Origin: Flavobacteriales bacterium
Lineage (GTDB): Bacteria > Bacteroidota > Bacteroidia > Flavobacteriales_D > Crocinitomicaceae
DNA length: 64,000 nucleotides
Direction: 5' to 3'
Assembly: GCA_947475095.1 (NCBI GenBank)
Contig: CANJLG010000012.1
Coordinates: 1-64,000, forward strand
Shown here: positions 46,036-57,200 of the stretch, in pieces
Position numbering within the stretch: position 1 is the stretch's first letter
How the letters are laid out: every line of letters begins with the position of its first letter
Position numbers and translations under genes: made by a program
Notes under the pieces: model-generated
Told to the model about the DNA's origin: nothing
Databases searched by the model: none
What the model saw: the letters and a program-made list of their open reading frames with translations, nothing else

Positions 46036-49000
46036 ATGAGTATACGGCTAGTAGCATTTCTGTTTCTTTGTATAAGTTATTTGCAGCATGCATTTACGCA
46101 AGTCGTAATCAACGAAGGATGTAATAAAAACTACACCTCTAGCGTAGACGAAGATGGTGATATTGGAGATTGGATCGAATTGTATAATGCTGGGATAAGC
46201 TCCGTAGACCTTTCATCGTATTCCTTAAGCGATAAATTTTCTGAACCTTTGCTATGGCCACTTACTGGTTTGAGCATAGGTCCTAATGACTTTTTAAAAT
46301 TTTATTGCAGTAAAAAAAGCCGCTACCAAACCGCCCCTTTTTCTAATTCAGTGAGCGAACAGTCGTATGTTCCTTTTATCGGTTGGAATACCCATACCTT
46401 TTCAAGCGCTTTCAATTGGGACGGGCAAAGTAACATATTATTAAACATCTGCTCCTACCAAAATTCCGGCTACACCGAGAATTCAGTTTTCTTACAAACA
46501 GCAACACCGTATGTTTCCACCATTGCTGCATTTAATGATGGAAGTGAGGCATCTTGCTCTTCTCAGTTTGGTGGCTCTTACAACCAAAGACCCAATCTTC
46601 AAATAAATGGAACAACCATTGATTTTGGTACGCTGCAGAATTCAAATACCGATTACCCAGCTCCTTATGGAAATTGGTATTGGAGTGCTCGACACCAAGT
46701 ATTGGTTCGTGCTGCTGAATTAATAGCGGCTGGAATTACCTCCGGGCCTATCAATTCCATTGGCTTTCAAGTTGTATCAACCAATACCATTACCTATACA
46801 TATGTTGATGTCGCCATCAAAGAAACCACACTTAATGAGTTGCCCCCATCGTTTGTTCCTTTAACTGGGTATGCCAACCACACGAACTTCAAAATCGATA
46901 ACGGCGGTGAAACCATTTATTTATTTGATCCCGCGCTTACATCCGTAAGCTCTTTAATGGTCAAATCTCCTCAAACAGATGTGTCCATTGGACGCTTTCC
47001 TGATGCAGCAAACAATGCAGTTTGGATGAACCCAAGTTTTGGTCAAACAAACAACGGCACAAATACTTACGATGACAGTTTAGTGCCTCCTCAGCTATCC
47101 ATGGCCACAGGAATCGTTGACCAAATATTCTATTTGAAAATAACAAATTTAAATCCCGATTCAATCGCTACTAAAATAACATACACGGTTGATGGAAGCG
47201 AACCCACCTTTAATTCAACGGAATTTTTAGACGATTCCATTTACGTCTATCAATCATTAATTGTTCGAGCAAAAACTTTTCCGATTAGCGCCAGCAATTA
47301 CCTAGTGAGTCGCGAAAGCTATGGTACTTATTTATTCAATATTGACCATTCTACCCCCATCTTATTAGTCACCACGGAAAACAGCAACCTATATGGAGCG
47401 ACAGGCATCTTTGATAATCCTAATTCAGATTGGCTAAGAGCAGCTCACGTGACTTGGTTGAGTAAAGAAGGGAATCATCCGACACTTTTTCAAACAAGAA
47501 CGGCTATCCGAATGGACGGTGGCGCAGGTGGAAGTCGAGGAAACCCACAACGCTCTTTTCGCCTTTCTTTTGATCATGCAGCGTTGGGAGAAAAAACAGT
47601 GAACTTACCCTTAATTCCAGCCATCCCATTTCGAAATAAATACAGCGATGTTTATTTGAGAAACGGTAGTAATCAATGGTTAACATTTCCACAGAAAGAC
47701 GCTTGTCAAGTGAGCATGATGAGCAAGGGAACCGATAATTATTATTCAGCCATGGAGCCGGTATCCGTTTACATCAACGGGCAATATTTTGGTCTTTATG
47801 AACTGAGAGAAAAGTTCAATACAGAGTACTTTGATGAACGAGAAAGCATCAACAAAGACTCTATAGACATATTATCCATGTCTTATTTTTATAACCTCGT
47901 ATTAAGAGCAGTTGAGGGCAAAGCAGAAAATTTTACAAACGATTACACCTCATTTAATGCCCTAGACCCTAGCCAAGCAAATTACATCAGCCAGGCAGAA
48001 CAATACTTCGACTTGAACCATTACACCGATTACGTTATCGGGGAAACATGGATGGGAAATACTGATTGGCCAGGAAATAATATCAAAATTTACCGATCCA
48101 ACAAAACCAATTATCGTTGGCGCTTTGCGCTAATAGATTTAGAGTTATCCATGCAGCCAGGTTCATGGACCTCCTGTACCGACAACAATATAGCGTATAT
48201 CATGGGACAAAGTCAAGATAATCCCTATATCAACATTTGGTTGCAGAGCATTCAAAACCTAAGTTATAAAAATTCATTCATTAATCGCTATGCAGACCTT
48301 ATGAATACTAGTTATCTAATCGATACCTTACTTCATACAGAGCAAGAATTTTTTGATAAAATGGTAGTCGAAATGCCAAAGGAATACCAACGTTGGGGCG
48401 ATCCGAATAACATACCCGGTCAGATGACTAACTTTTTTAACAACCATGAAATTTTCCAACAGCAATTGGCCTGTAGGAATGAAATTGTTAGAGAAGACAT
48501 ATTAACGGAATTTCAATTGACGAAACAAGTAAAAGTAGGGCTAGATGTGTTTCCAGATAGCTCAGGCTCCATATTACTCAATACCATTCAGCCCAGAATT
48601 TATCCATGGGAAGGAATTTATTTCGATGGTGTTCCCATCCGACTTACAGCATTAGCTGATTCAGGCTACAGTTTTGTCAAGTGGATGCCCCATCCCTTAA
48701 TCGCTGACACATTAAATCCGACATTTGAAAGCAACGTAGATTTGGACTCAACAATCTTCACCGCCATCTTTAAACTAATTCCACCACCACCAGACGGACC
48801 GACCATTGAATTTACACTTTTTCCATCCCCAAGTTCAACAAGCATTACCCTTGCGCACAACAACTCCACACTAGCGAAAAATATTCGATATGAAATTTAC
48901 GATCTAAATGGAAGAATCATTAACACAGGAAAACTCGATGAAAATAGTAAGCAAACCCACATCACTATTGCTAACTTTCAAGCAGCATTATATTTAATCC

Positions 49001-49053
49001 GCCTTACCAACGACAAAGACTTTCTCGAAACCAAGCGCTTCGTAAAAATATAA
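46036..49053 (+). CDS. Large secreted CotH-kinase-family protein with lamin-tail and T9SS type A domains
   Basis: A 1005-residue secreted protein with a signal peptide (to AFTQ). Domains in order: lamin-tail-like (INEGCNKNYTSSVDEDGDIG with DWIELYNAG, about 20-150); a ~200-residue region; chitobiase-type C-terminal Ig (ITYTVDGSEPTFNS, about 380-430); CotH domain (about 435-780) with IRMDGGAGGSRGNPQRSFRL, GQYFGLYELREKFN and RFALIDLE; and a C-terminal T9SS type A tail (FTLFPSPSSTSITL to RFVKI). CotH proteins can be atypical protein kinases; the active-site Asp is plausible in LIDLE. It starts 3 bases after lpdA, with no functional link evident. Confidence 0.9.
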   Translation: MSIRLVAFLFLCISYLQHAFTQVVINEGCNKNYTSSVDEDGDIGDWIELYNAGISSVDLSSYSLSDKFSEPLLWPLTGLSIGPNDFLKFYCSKKSRYQTAPFSNSVSEQSYVPFIGWNTHTFSSAFNWDGQSNILLNICSYQNSGYTENSVFLQTATPYVSTIAAFNDGSEASCSSQFGGSYNQRPNLQINGTTIDFGTLQNSNTDYPAPYGNWYWSARHQVLVRAAELIAAGITSGPINSIGFQVVSTNTITYTYVDVAIKETTLNELPPSFVPLTGYANHTNFKIDNGGETIYLFDPALTSVSSLMVKSPQTDVSIGRFPDAANNAVWMNPSFGQTNNGTNTYDDSLVPPQLSMATGIVDQIFYLKITNLNPDSIATKITYTVDGSEPTFNSTEFLDDSIYVYQSLIVRAKTFPISASNYLVSRESYGTYLFNIDHSTPILLVTTENSNLYGATGIFDNPNSDWLRAAHVTWLSKEGNHPTLFQTRTAIRMDGGAGGSRGNPQRSFRLSFDHAALGEKTVNLPLIPAIPFRNKYSDVYLRNGSNQWLTFPQKDACQVSMMSKGTDNYYSAMEPVSVYINGQYFGLYELREKFNTEYFDERESINKDSIDILSMSYFYNLVLRAVEGKAENFTNDYTSFNALDPSQANYISQAEQYFDLNHYTDYVIGETWMGNTDWPGNNIKIYRSNKTNYRWRFALIDLELSMQPGSWTSCTDNNIAYIMGQSQDNPYINIWLQSIQNLSYKNSFINRYADLMNTSYLIDTLLHTEQEFFDKMVVEMPKEYQRWGDPNNIPGQMTNFFNNHEIFQQQLACRNEIVREDILTEFQLTKQVKVGLDVFPDSSGSILLNTIQPRIYPWEGIYFDGVPIRLTALADSGYSFVKWMPHPLIADTLNPTFESNVDLDSTIFTAIFKLIPPPPDGPTIEFTLFPSPSSTSITLAHNNSTLAKNIRYEIYDLNGRIINTGKLDENSKQTHITIANFQAALYLIRLTNDKDFLETKRFVKI

Positions 49054-49112
49054 ATTTGTCATAAATTCTGACAAATAGTCACTCGTTTCGTGCATTTTTC
49101 CTGATTTTGTCA
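49054..49112 (+). promoter_or_regulatory. Inverted repeat and TGTCA motifs upstream of dnaK
   Basis: ATTTGTCA, a 7-base loop and TGACAAAT form a perfect 8-base inverted repeat (49054-49076) directly after the CotH stop; a third TTTTGTCAC occurs at 49105-49112. There is no T-run after the hairpin, so it is not a normal terminator. Its place suits an operator controlling dnaK. Confidence 0.45.
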
Positions 49113-49188
49113 CTTGATTTAAAAAAAATACACGTGGCATATAAATTGACTTTAGGGGAGAAGTTCAATAAAATAAAATTTAAAAAAA

Positions 49189-51102
49189 ATGGGAAAAATA
49201 ATTGGAATTGACTTAGGTACAACAAATTCATGTGTATCAGTTATGGAAGGAAATGAGCCAGTAGTAATTGCTAACTCAGAGGGAAAAAGAACAACACCGT
49301 CTGTTGTAGGATTCGTTGAAGGAGGAGAACGAAAAGTAGGTGATCCAGCAAAACGACAAGCGATTACAAATCCAACGAAGACCATCTCTTCAATCAAACG
49401 ATTCATGGGATCTAGCTTCGATGAGTGTAAAAAAGAAATTGCTCGCGTTCCTTACAAAGTTGTGAAAGGCGACAATAATACACCTCGTGTAGAAATAGAC
49501 GATAGAAAGTATTCTCCGCAAGAAATCTCTGCTATGATTCTTCAAAAAATGAAGAAAACAGCTGAAGATTATTTAGGACATGAAATAACAGAAGCCGTTG
49601 TTACTGTTCCTGCGTATTTTAATGATGCCCAACGCCAAGCAACAAAAGAAGCAGGTGAAATTGCAGGATTAACGATAAAAAGAATAATCAATGAGCCAAC
49701 AGCTGCGGCACTTGCTTATGGATTAGATAAGAAAGGAATTGATCAAAAAATAGTAGTATTTGACTTCGGAGGAGGAACACATGACGTTTCTGTCTTAGAA
49801 TTAGGTGATGGTGTATTTGAAGTATTAGCAACCGATGGTGACACTCACCTTGGTGGAGATGATGTGGATGAGGCAATCATTGTTTGGTTAGCAGAAGAGT
49901 TTAAAAATGAGGAAGGTTTAGACTTACGTCAAGATCCGATGGCATTACAACGCTTGAAAGAAGCAGCTGAAAAAGCAAAAATTGAACTCTCCTCAACGAC
50001 ATCTTCAGAAATAAACCTACCGTATATTATGCCAGTAAATGGCATGCCAAAGCATTTAGTTCGAACATTAACAAGATCGAAATTTGAACAATTAATTTCA
50101 TCAATCGTTGAACGAACAATTGCTCCATGCAAGAAAGCCTTAAAAAATGCAGGTTTAACTCCGAGTGATATCGACGAGGTAATTTTAGTAGGTGGATCGA
50201 CAAGAATCCCAATTATTCAAGCTGCTGTTGAACGTTTCTTTGGCAAAGCCCCTTCAAAAGGAGTTAATCCAGATGAAGTAGTTGCTTTAGGCGCCGCTAT
50301 TCAAGGAGGTGTATTAACAGGAGAAGTAAAAGACGTATTGTTGTTAGATGTTATTCCTCTTTCATTAGGAATTGAAACAATGGGAGGTGTTTTTACCAAA
50401 TTGATTGATGCCAACACAACAATACCTACAAAAAAATCAGAAGTTTTTTCTACTGCATCTGACAATCAACCTTCCGTAGATATTCATGTATTGCAAGGAG
50501 AACGATCCATGGCAAATGATAATAAAACCTTAGGGAGATTTCAATTAACAGATATTCCATCAGCTCAAAGAGGAGTTCCACAAATTGAAGTGACATTCGA
50601 TATAGACGCAAACGGAATAATGAATATTTCTGCGAAAGATAAAGGGACAGGGAAGCAACAATCCATAAAAATTGAATCTGCTTCAGGATTATCAGATGAA
50701 GAAATTCAACGCATGAAAGCAGAAGCAGTGGCAAATGCTGAATCAGACAAGAAACAAAGAGAAGAAGTAGAAATTGTTAATAAAGCAGATTCCACAATTT
50801 TTCAAACGGAACGTCAATTAAAAGAATACGGTGATAAAATTCCTGCGGATAAAAAGCAGCCTATTGAAGATGCTTTAGCCGAACTTAAAAAAGAATTTGA
50901 TGCTAAAAACGTTGAGAACTTAGAGCCAGCTATGGAAAAACTAAACACTGTTTTCCAAGCAGCTTCTCAAGAAATGTATAACGCGGCGAATGCCGGAGGA
51001 GGGGAAGGAAATGAAGGTCAAAGTTCTGCATCAACTGAGGAAACTAATCCACAAGATGAAGTAACCGATGTTGATTTTGAAGAAGTGGAAGACAAAAAAT
51101 AA
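49189..51102 (+). CDS. dnaK: Chaperone DnaK (Hsp70)
   Basis: A 637-residue ATP-driven chaperone. N-terminal [16 protein letters not shown] phosphate loop, [16 protein letters not shown], and [14 protein letters not shown] mark the nucleotide domain (about 1-385). The substrate domain has [15 protein letters not shown], and the C-terminal tail is Glu/Asp-rich ([15 protein letters not shown]). Normal length. No grpE or dnaJ follows; a terminator at 51125 makes it a single-gene unit. The inverted repeat upstream may carry heat-shock control. Confidence 0.97.
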   Translation: MGKIIGIDLGTTNSCVSVMEGNEPVVIANSEGKRTTPSVVGFVEGGERKVGDPAKRQAITNPTKTISSIKRFMGSSFDECKKEIARVPYKVVKGDNNTPRVEIDDRKYSPQEISAMILQKMKKTAEDYLGHEITEAVVTVPAYFNDAQRQATKEAGEIAGLTIKRIINEPTAAALAYGLDKKGIDQKIVVFDFGGGTHDVSVLELGDGVFEVLATDGDTHLGGDDVDEAIIVWLAEEFKNEEGLDLRQDPMALQRLKEAAEKAKIELSSTTSSEINLPYIMPVNGMPKHLVRTLTRSKFEQLISSIVERTIAPCKKALKNAGLTPSDIDEVILVGGSTRIPIIQAAVERFFGKAPSKGVNPDEVVALGAAIQGGVLTGEVKDVLLLDVIPLSLGIETMGGVFTKLIDANTTIPTKKSEVFSTASDNQPSVDIHVLQGERSMANDNKTLGRFQLTDIPSAQRGVPQIEVTFDIDANGIMNISAKDKGTGKQQSIKIESASGLSDEEIQRMKAEAVANAESDKKQREEVEIVNKADSTIFQTERQLKEYGDKIPADKKQPIEDALAELKKEFDAKNVENLEPAMEKLNTVFQAASQEMYNAANAGGGEGNEGQSSASTEETNPQDEVTDVDFEEVEDKK

Positions 51103-51124
51103 GAAGTAAACAAATCTTACAAGT

Positions 51125-51155
51125 AAAGGACACGAATTTCGTGTCCTTTTTTTTT
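51125..51155 (+). terminator. Rho-independent terminator of dnaK
   Basis: AAAGGACACGAA (51125-51136) pairs with TTCGTGTCCTTT (51138-51149), followed by a T-run to 51155. Strong intrinsic terminator about 22 bases after the dnaK stop. Confidence 0.93.
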
Positions 51156-51168
51156 CTTAACATTGCAC

Positions 51169-51942
51169 ATGCTTTATTTTAAAAAAATACTTAATACAAC
51201 AAGCACCGAATGGTGTGTCTTTATACACGGTGCTGGCGGAAGCTCTGCTATTTGGCACAAACAAGTAAAAGCATATGCCGAAAACTTTAATGTATTATTA
51301 ATTGATTTAAGAGGTCACGGCAAATCAAAAGAAATAAAACCGACAAAAAACTATAGTTTTCAAATGATTGCTGAAGACGTAATAGAAGTTGTCGAACATA
51401 ACAAAATTAATGGCGCTCATTTTATTGGTGTTTCCTTAGGATCAATTATCATTTATCAAATCTTTGACCTTAAACCCAACCTTGTTAAATCGATGATATT
51501 TTCGGGTGCCATAACGCGCTTAAATATAAAATCACGTCTGCTTTTAAGAATTGGGCGAATTTTAAACCCATTTCTTCCTTACATGACGCTGTACACTTTA
51601 TTAGCAAGGGTCATAATGCCTAAAAAAAATCATAAAAAATCTCGTTTAATTTTCATTAACGAAGCTAAAAAAGTGATGACGCATGAATTTAATCGGTGGT
51701 TTAAGTTAACGGCCAGATTAACCGCCTATCTTAATAGAGTAGAACACCAGAACAATAATAAACCAACCATGTATATTATGGGTAGCGAGGACCATATGTT
51801 CTTAGAACCTGTTAAGAAAATTGTAATCTCAAACCCAAAAATGTCCTTGAGTATTGTTCCCAACTGTGGTCACGTTGTAAACATTGAAAAAGCCGATATT
51901 TTCAATGAAATATCAATAAATTTTATTCATAAATTAGCCTAA
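51169..51942 (+). CDS. Alpha/beta-fold hydrolase
   Basis: About 257 residues from the ATG at 51169 (an upstream TTG two codons earlier is unlikely). The oxyanion-hole segment FIHGAGGSSAIW and the nucleophile elbow GVSLGS (Ser, in the motif G-x-S-x-G) are clear, with the acid in IMGSEDHMF and the His in VPNCGHVVNIEK. Substrate unknown; MhpC/PcaD-like fold. It lies 12 bases before selU and may share its transcript. Confidence 0.85.
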   Translation: MLYFKKILNTTSTEWCVFIHGAGGSSAIWHKQVKAYAENFNVLLIDLRGHGKSKEIKPTKNYSFQMIAEDVIEVVEHNKINGAHFIGVSLGSIIIYQIFDLKPNLVKSMIFSGAITRLNIKSRLLLRIGRILNPFLPYMTLYTLLARVIMPKKNHKKSRLIFINEAKKVMTHEFNRWFKLTARLTAYLNRVEHQNNNKPTMYIMGSEDHMFLEPVKKIVISNPKMSLSIVPNCGHVVNIEKADIFNEISINFIHKLA

Positions 51943-51954
51943 CAAATCAATAAA

Positions 51955-52971
51955 ATGAGCAAAATTGCATTCTCTTGGGATTTATTAGAGAAAAGCTTAA
52001 TTATTGATGTCAGAAGCGAAATTGAATTTGAAAAAGGACATATTCCAGGTGCAATAAATATCCCTATTTTAAACACAGAAGAACGTAAAATAGTAGGTAC
52101 TAGCTTTAAGCAAAATGGCCAAAAATACGCAATTCTTAAAGGACTAGAATTGAGTGGGCCCCATCTCAGTAAGCGACTTAAATTAGCCGTAAAATTAGCC
52201 GAAAATAGCGAAAATATTGTTGTTCACTGCTGGCGAGGAGGTATGCGAAGCGGTTTTTTTACTTACCTAATGGAGTTTTTTGGACTCAGGGTTTCGGTTC
52301 TAATTGGTGGCTACAAATCTTACCGGAAACATGTACAAGAAACTTTTGATAGACCCTATAACATTGCCATTCTTGGAGGTATGACCGGGAGTGGAAAAAC
52401 GCATATTCTTGACGAACTAGAAAAAACGACTGCTTTTTGCATTGATTTAGAAAAATTAGCCCACCACAGAGGTTCTTCTTTTGGTGCATTGGGAATGGAA
52501 CCACAACCTAGCCAAGAACAGTTTGAAAACAACCTAGCACAACAGCTTATCACAATCGGAAAGAATACTCTTTGGTTAGAAGATGAAAGCAGAACAATTG
52601 GTGCAAAAATTATCCCCGAAGGAATCTGGAATCAAATGAGGGAAGCACCCCATTATTTTTTAGATAGTTCCTTTGAGGAACGACTCGATCAAATCATGGT
52701 AGATTACGGCGATTTTTCGATTGATGAACTGAAAATTTGCACCCTTCGAATAGCCAAACGACTCGGACCGCAACATGCCAAGAAAGCAATAGAATTTCTT
52801 GATAACAATGAAGTTAAAAATGCTTTTTCCATTGCACTAAATTATTACGATAAAGCCTATTCCTACCATAAAGAAATCAATCCCCTAGGTGAAAAAATAA
52901 CAATTGATTGCCCTTCAAAAAACTATACAGAAATCGCCAATTTCTTAGTCAATATTACCAATGGAAAATAA
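51955..52971 (+). CDS. selU: tRNA 2-selenouridine synthase
   Basis: A 338-residue enzyme (also called MnmH or YbbB) that replaces sulfur with selenium at wobble 2-thiouridine of tRNA for Lys, Glu and Gln, using selenophosphate. An N-terminal rhodanese domain has GHIPGAINIPILNTEERK and the catalytic Cys in VVHCWRGGMRSG (Cys92; Cys97 in E. coli). A P-loop follows: GGMTGSGKT (residues 141-149). Overlaps selD by 11 bases, so selenophosphate supply and use are coupled. Confidence 0.94.
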   Translation: MSKIAFSWDLLEKSLIIDVRSEIEFEKGHIPGAINIPILNTEERKIVGTSFKQNGQKYAILKGLELSGPHLSKRLKLAVKLAENSENIVVHCWRGGMRSGFFTYLMEFFGLRVSVLIGGYKSYRKHVQETFDRPYNIAILGGMTGSGKTHILDELEKTTAFCIDLEKLAHHRGSSFGALGMEPQPSQEQFENNLAQQLITIGKNTLWLEDESRTIGAKIIPEGIWNQMREAPHYFLDSSFEERLDQIMVDYGDFSIDELKICTLRIAKRLGPQHAKKAIEFLDNNEVKNAFSIALNYYDKAYSYHKEINPLGEKITIDCPSKNYTEIANFLVNITNGK

Positions 52972-53995
52972 CGAAATAAAATTAACAGAATTTACCAAAG
53001 GAGGAGGCTGTGGATGCAAGATTCCACCGGGTGAATTAAAAGAACTACTTCAAGGAGTAATTGCTATCAATTCTAAAAATCTACTGGTTGGGAATTCAAG
53101 TGCCGACGATGCCGCTGTATACGCGCTTAATGATTCTCTTTGCTTAATTAGCACCTGCGATTTTTTTACACCTATCGTAGATTCTCCATACGATTTCGGT
53201 CGAATTGCTGCAGCAAATGCTATCAGCGATGTATACGCTATGGGTGGCAAACCTATTCTTGCGTTAAGTATTCTTGCTTGGCCAACCTCGGTATTACCAA
53301 TACATATTGCTTCTGAAGTTTTAAAAGGAGCAACCGAAACATGTAATTTAGCAGGAATCACCCTTGCTGGTGGACATTCCATCGAAAATAAAGAGCCCAT
53401 TTTTGGTCTTGCAGTAAATGGAATTGTTGACAAAAAAAATATTAAGAAAAATAATACAGCACAAGAAAACGATCTTATTTTTTTAACGAAACCTATCGGA
53501 ACTGGCATTGCAGCAACAGCCATAAAACGTGGGATGGAAAATCCGCAACTAATGAACGATTTTATACAAAATTGCTGTCAGCTGAATAAAATAGGTGAAA
53601 AATTAGGGCTTTTAAACTTTGTTTCAGCCATGACCGATGTAACTGGTTTTGGCTTATTGGGTCATTTACTTGAAATGACCGATAACGGTCGAATAAGTGC
53701 AAACCTGTATAGAGAAAAAGTTCCCTTGCTTGAAGGAGTAAAAGAATTAGCAGATGCGTGGATCTATCCAGACAACACGATGCGAAATTGGAAAATGTAT
53801 GGAGATAAGGTACTTGGCGTGGAGGATTCATCATTATTAACCCTAAGTGATCCTCAAACAAATGGAGGGCTACTTTTTTCCATTACTCCAAACGAAAAAG
53901 ATAAACTAATTCAGCTATTCCAAAGTGAAAATTTACCCTTGTATGAAATCGGTTATTTCATTGAGAAAGCACCCTTTTCAATAAATGTTAAGTAA
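52961..53995 (+). CDS. selD: Selenide, water dikinase
   Basis: A 344-residue enzyme that makes selenophosphate from selenide and ATP. The N-terminal KGGGCGCKIPPGEL carries Cys17, Cys19 and Lys20, equivalent by position to Cys17 and Lys20 of E. coli SelD. The ATP-binding Asp residues are in NSSADDAAVY, STCDFFTPIV, with GGHSIENKEPIFG. The catalytic residue is Cys, not selenocysteine. No selA, selB or tRNA-Sec is present in this window, which suggests the selenium is used for tRNA modification. Confidence 0.95.
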   Translation: MENNEIKLTEFTKGGGCGCKIPPGELKELLQGVIAINSKNLLVGNSSADDAAVYALNDSLCLISTCDFFTPIVDSPYDFGRIAAANAISDVYAMGGKPILALSILAWPTSVLPIHIASEVLKGATETCNLAGITLAGGHSIENKEPIFGLAVNGIVDKKNIKKNNTAQENDLIFLTKPIGTGIAATAIKRGMENPQLMNDFIQNCCQLNKIGEKLGLLNFVSAMTDVTGFGLLGHLLEMTDNGRISANLYREKVPLLEGVKELADAWIYPDNTMRNWKMYGDKVLGVEDSSLLTLSDPQTNGGLLFSITPNEKDKLIQLFQSENLPLYEIGYFIEKAPFSINVK

Positions 53996-54248
53996 GATGG
54001 TGCGCACGCATTCGTTTCCTGCCTACAGAAAACTGTCGAACGGCAAATCACTTTACAAAATTTTATCCGAAATCGAATTTATTGAAATACAATTCATTCA
54101 AAACAAAGGATTTATATTCCATATTCGCGCGCAGACATACTTTGAAAAGACCAGAATAAAGGATATGCTTCATGCGGAATTGCCATTTGAAAAACTAAAT
54201 GAGTCTATATTCCAAGCAGAAAAGAATAAAATTGACCTTATAGAGTGA
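53985..54248 (+). CDS. Small unknown protein in the selenouridine operon
   Basis: An 87-residue (or 83-residue, from ATG 53997) soluble protein: SFPAYRKLSNGKSLYKILSE, then FIEIQFIQNKGFIFHIRAQT, and an acidic helix at the end. There are no Cys or signal segments. The first start overlaps selD by 11 bases; the second follows the selD stop by one base. I have seen proteins with the RTHSFPxYRKLSN start in Bacteroidota but know no function. Coupling suggests a role with SelD/SelU or with the mutase downstream. Confidence 0.7.
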   Translation: MLSKMVRTHSFPAYRKLSNGKSLYKILSEIEFIEIQFIQNKGFIFHIRAQTYFEKTRIKDMLHAELPFEKLNESIFQAEKNKIDLIE

Positions 54249-54259
54249 ATGGCTTTTTG

Positions 54260-54267
54260 TAAATTTG
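54260..54267 (+). promoter_or_regulatory. Candidate -7 element for icmF
   Basis: TAAATTTG, an exact TAnnTTTG match, 27 bases before the ATG at 54295. It could give the mutase a promoter separate from the selenium genes. Confidence 0.35.
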
Positions 54268-54294
54268 CTCGTTTAGCATTATTTTGCCACTGAT

Positions 54295-57200
54295 ATGAAA
54301 CAAGAAAGTCCCTATCAACCCATTCATAAAATCCGTATTGTAACGGCTGCTTCGCTTTTTGACGGCCACGATGCTGCCATCAATATCATGCGGCGAATAA
54401 TTCAAGCAACAGGATGCGAAGTCATTCACCTTGGCCACGATCGATCTGTTGAAGAAGTAGTTGATTGTGCCATTCAAGAAGACGCGCATGCCATTGCAAT
54501 GACATCCTACCAAGGTGGGCATATCGAGTACTTCAAGTTTATGTCAGATTTACTGAAAGAAAAAGGAGCTCCTCACATCAAAATTTTTGGAGGTGGAGGC
54601 GGAACCATTTTACCAGCTGAAATTAAAGAATTAATGGATTACGGTATTACGAAAATTTACCACCCTGATGATGGAAGAAAGCTCGGCCTGCAAGGAATGA
54701 TAAACGACCTCATCAAACAATGTGATTTTGCACTTGGTGATAAATTGACAAATGAATTTTCGGAAGTTAAAAACCAAGTGATCCCGGCAATAGCAAGAGT
54801 TATTTCTGCTGCCGAAAATTTTCCGGCATTGTACCTCAATGAAATAAATGAAATTAAAGAAATCGCCAAGGACTCAAAAATTCCTGTATTAGGAATTACA
54901 GGAACTGGAGGTGCAGGGAAATCATCTTTAGTAGATGAACTCGTTAGGCGTTTTCTTCACGACTTTTTGGATAAAAAAATTGCAGTTGTCTCAGTAGATC
55001 CATCGAAAAGAAAAACAGGAGGTGCCCTTCTCGGCGACCGAATTCGAATGAATTCAATCAACAGCAACCGTGTTTACATGCGATCGCTAGCCACAAGACA
55101 ATCTAATTTAGCCCTTTCAAAACACGTAGCAGATGCCATTAGTATTTTAAAAGTGGCCAAATACGACCTCATTATTATTGAAACCTCAGGGATTGGTCAG
55201 TCAGATACAGAAATATTAGACCACTCAGATGTTTCACTATATGTTATGACACCAGAATATGGTGCCGCAACTCAGCTAGAGAAAATTGACATGTTGGATT
55301 TCGCAAATGTCATTGCCTTAAATAAGTTTGATAAACGAGGTGGACTAGATGCCCTCAGAGACGTTAGAAAACAATACCAGCGAAACCACAACTTGTGGGA
55401 TGAAAGCGTTGATAGCATGCCTGTATATGGAACAATTGCTTCGCAATTCAATGATCCAGGAATGAATTCGCTCTACAAAGTAATCATGGATAAAATTGTC
55501 TCCATGACAAATGCCCCCCTTGTCTCCTCGCTTGTCATTACGTCAGAAATGTCGGAAAAAATCTATGTTATTCCACCAGAACGAACCCGCTATTTATCAG
55601 AAATTTCAGAAAATAATCGAGCCTATGATAATTGGGTCAACAAGCAAGTAGAAGTCGCGGAAAATTTATACGGATTGCACGTTTCAATGCAGTCCATTAA
55701 AAATTCCGAAATGGAGGATAAAGATCGACTGATAAAACAGTTACAAGAAGTATTTGAGAAAGAAAAACTAAATTTCGACCCTAAAAATTGGGCGTTTTTA
55801 CAAGAGTGGGAAGCAAAGAAGCAAACTTTTAAAGATCCAATTTTCAAATTTAATGTAAGGGATAAAGTGTTAAGTATTCAAACGCACACCACATCATTAT
55901 CTCAAACGCAACTGCCAAAAGTAGCTAGTCCAAAATACAGAAGTTGGGGCGATATCTTGCGATGGGGCTTACAAGAAAATTTTCCAGGTGAATTCCCCTA
56001 TACTGCAGGATTGTTCCCTTTCAAACGAGAAGGCGAAGATCCAACCAGAATGTTTGCAGGAGAAGGTGGACCTGAGCGCACTAACAAACGTTTTCATTAC
56101 GTAAGTTTAGGCCTTCCAGCCAAGCGCCTATCTACCGCATTTGATTCAGTTACCTTATACGGAAATGATCCAGCTATTCGGCCCGACATATACGGAAAAA
56201 TAGGTAATTCCGGCGTTTCTATTTGTTGTCTGGATGATGCTAAGAAACTCTATTCCGGTTTTGACTTATCGCATCCTGCAACCTCGGTTTCCATGACTAT
56301 AAATGGCCCCGCTCCTATGCTGCTTGCTTTTTTCATGAATGCTGCCATCGATCAGAATTGTGAAAAATACATCATGGCAAATGGCCTAGAAAAAGAAATT
56401 TCAACTAAAATTGTTGCTTTATACAAGCAAAAAGGAATTGAGCGACCAAAATATAATGGCGATTTACCCCAAGGGAATAATGGTCTTGGTCTTTTTCTTC
56501 TTGGCATTACCGGTGATCAAGTACTTCCTTTAGAAATATATAATCAAATAAAAAAAGAGACACTTGCTCAAGTAAGAGGAACAGTACAAGCCGATATTCT
56601 TAAAGAAGACCAAGCGCAAAACACCTGTATTTTTTCTACAGAATTTGCACTCCGATTAATGGGAGATGTTCAACAATATTTTATTAATAATCAAATTCGT
56701 AATTTCTATTCCGTTTCAATTTCTGGTTACCATATTGCAGAAGCAGGTGCGAATCCTATTACGCAATTAGCCTTTACCCTAGCAAATGGATTCACCTACG
56801 TAGAATATTATTTGAGCAGAGGAATGGACATTAATGATTTTGGTCCAAATCTATCTTTCTTTTTCTCGAATGGAATCGACCCTGAATATGCTGTGATTGG
56901 CCGAGTAGCTAGAAGGATCTGGTCGAAAGCCTTAGCTAAAAAATACCATGCGAATCCTCGGGCTCAAATGTTGAAATATCATATTCAAACATCAGGGCGA
57001 TCCTTGCATGCGCAAGAAATTGATTTCAATGATATTCGTACCACATTACAAGCACTGTATGCCATTTACGACAATTGTAATTCCTTGCATACCAACGCAT
57101 ACGATGAAGCTATTACTACCCCAACAGAAGAATCCGTTAGAAGGGCAATGGCGATTCAGTTGATTATCAACAAAGAGTTGGGCTTAGCAAATAATGAAAA

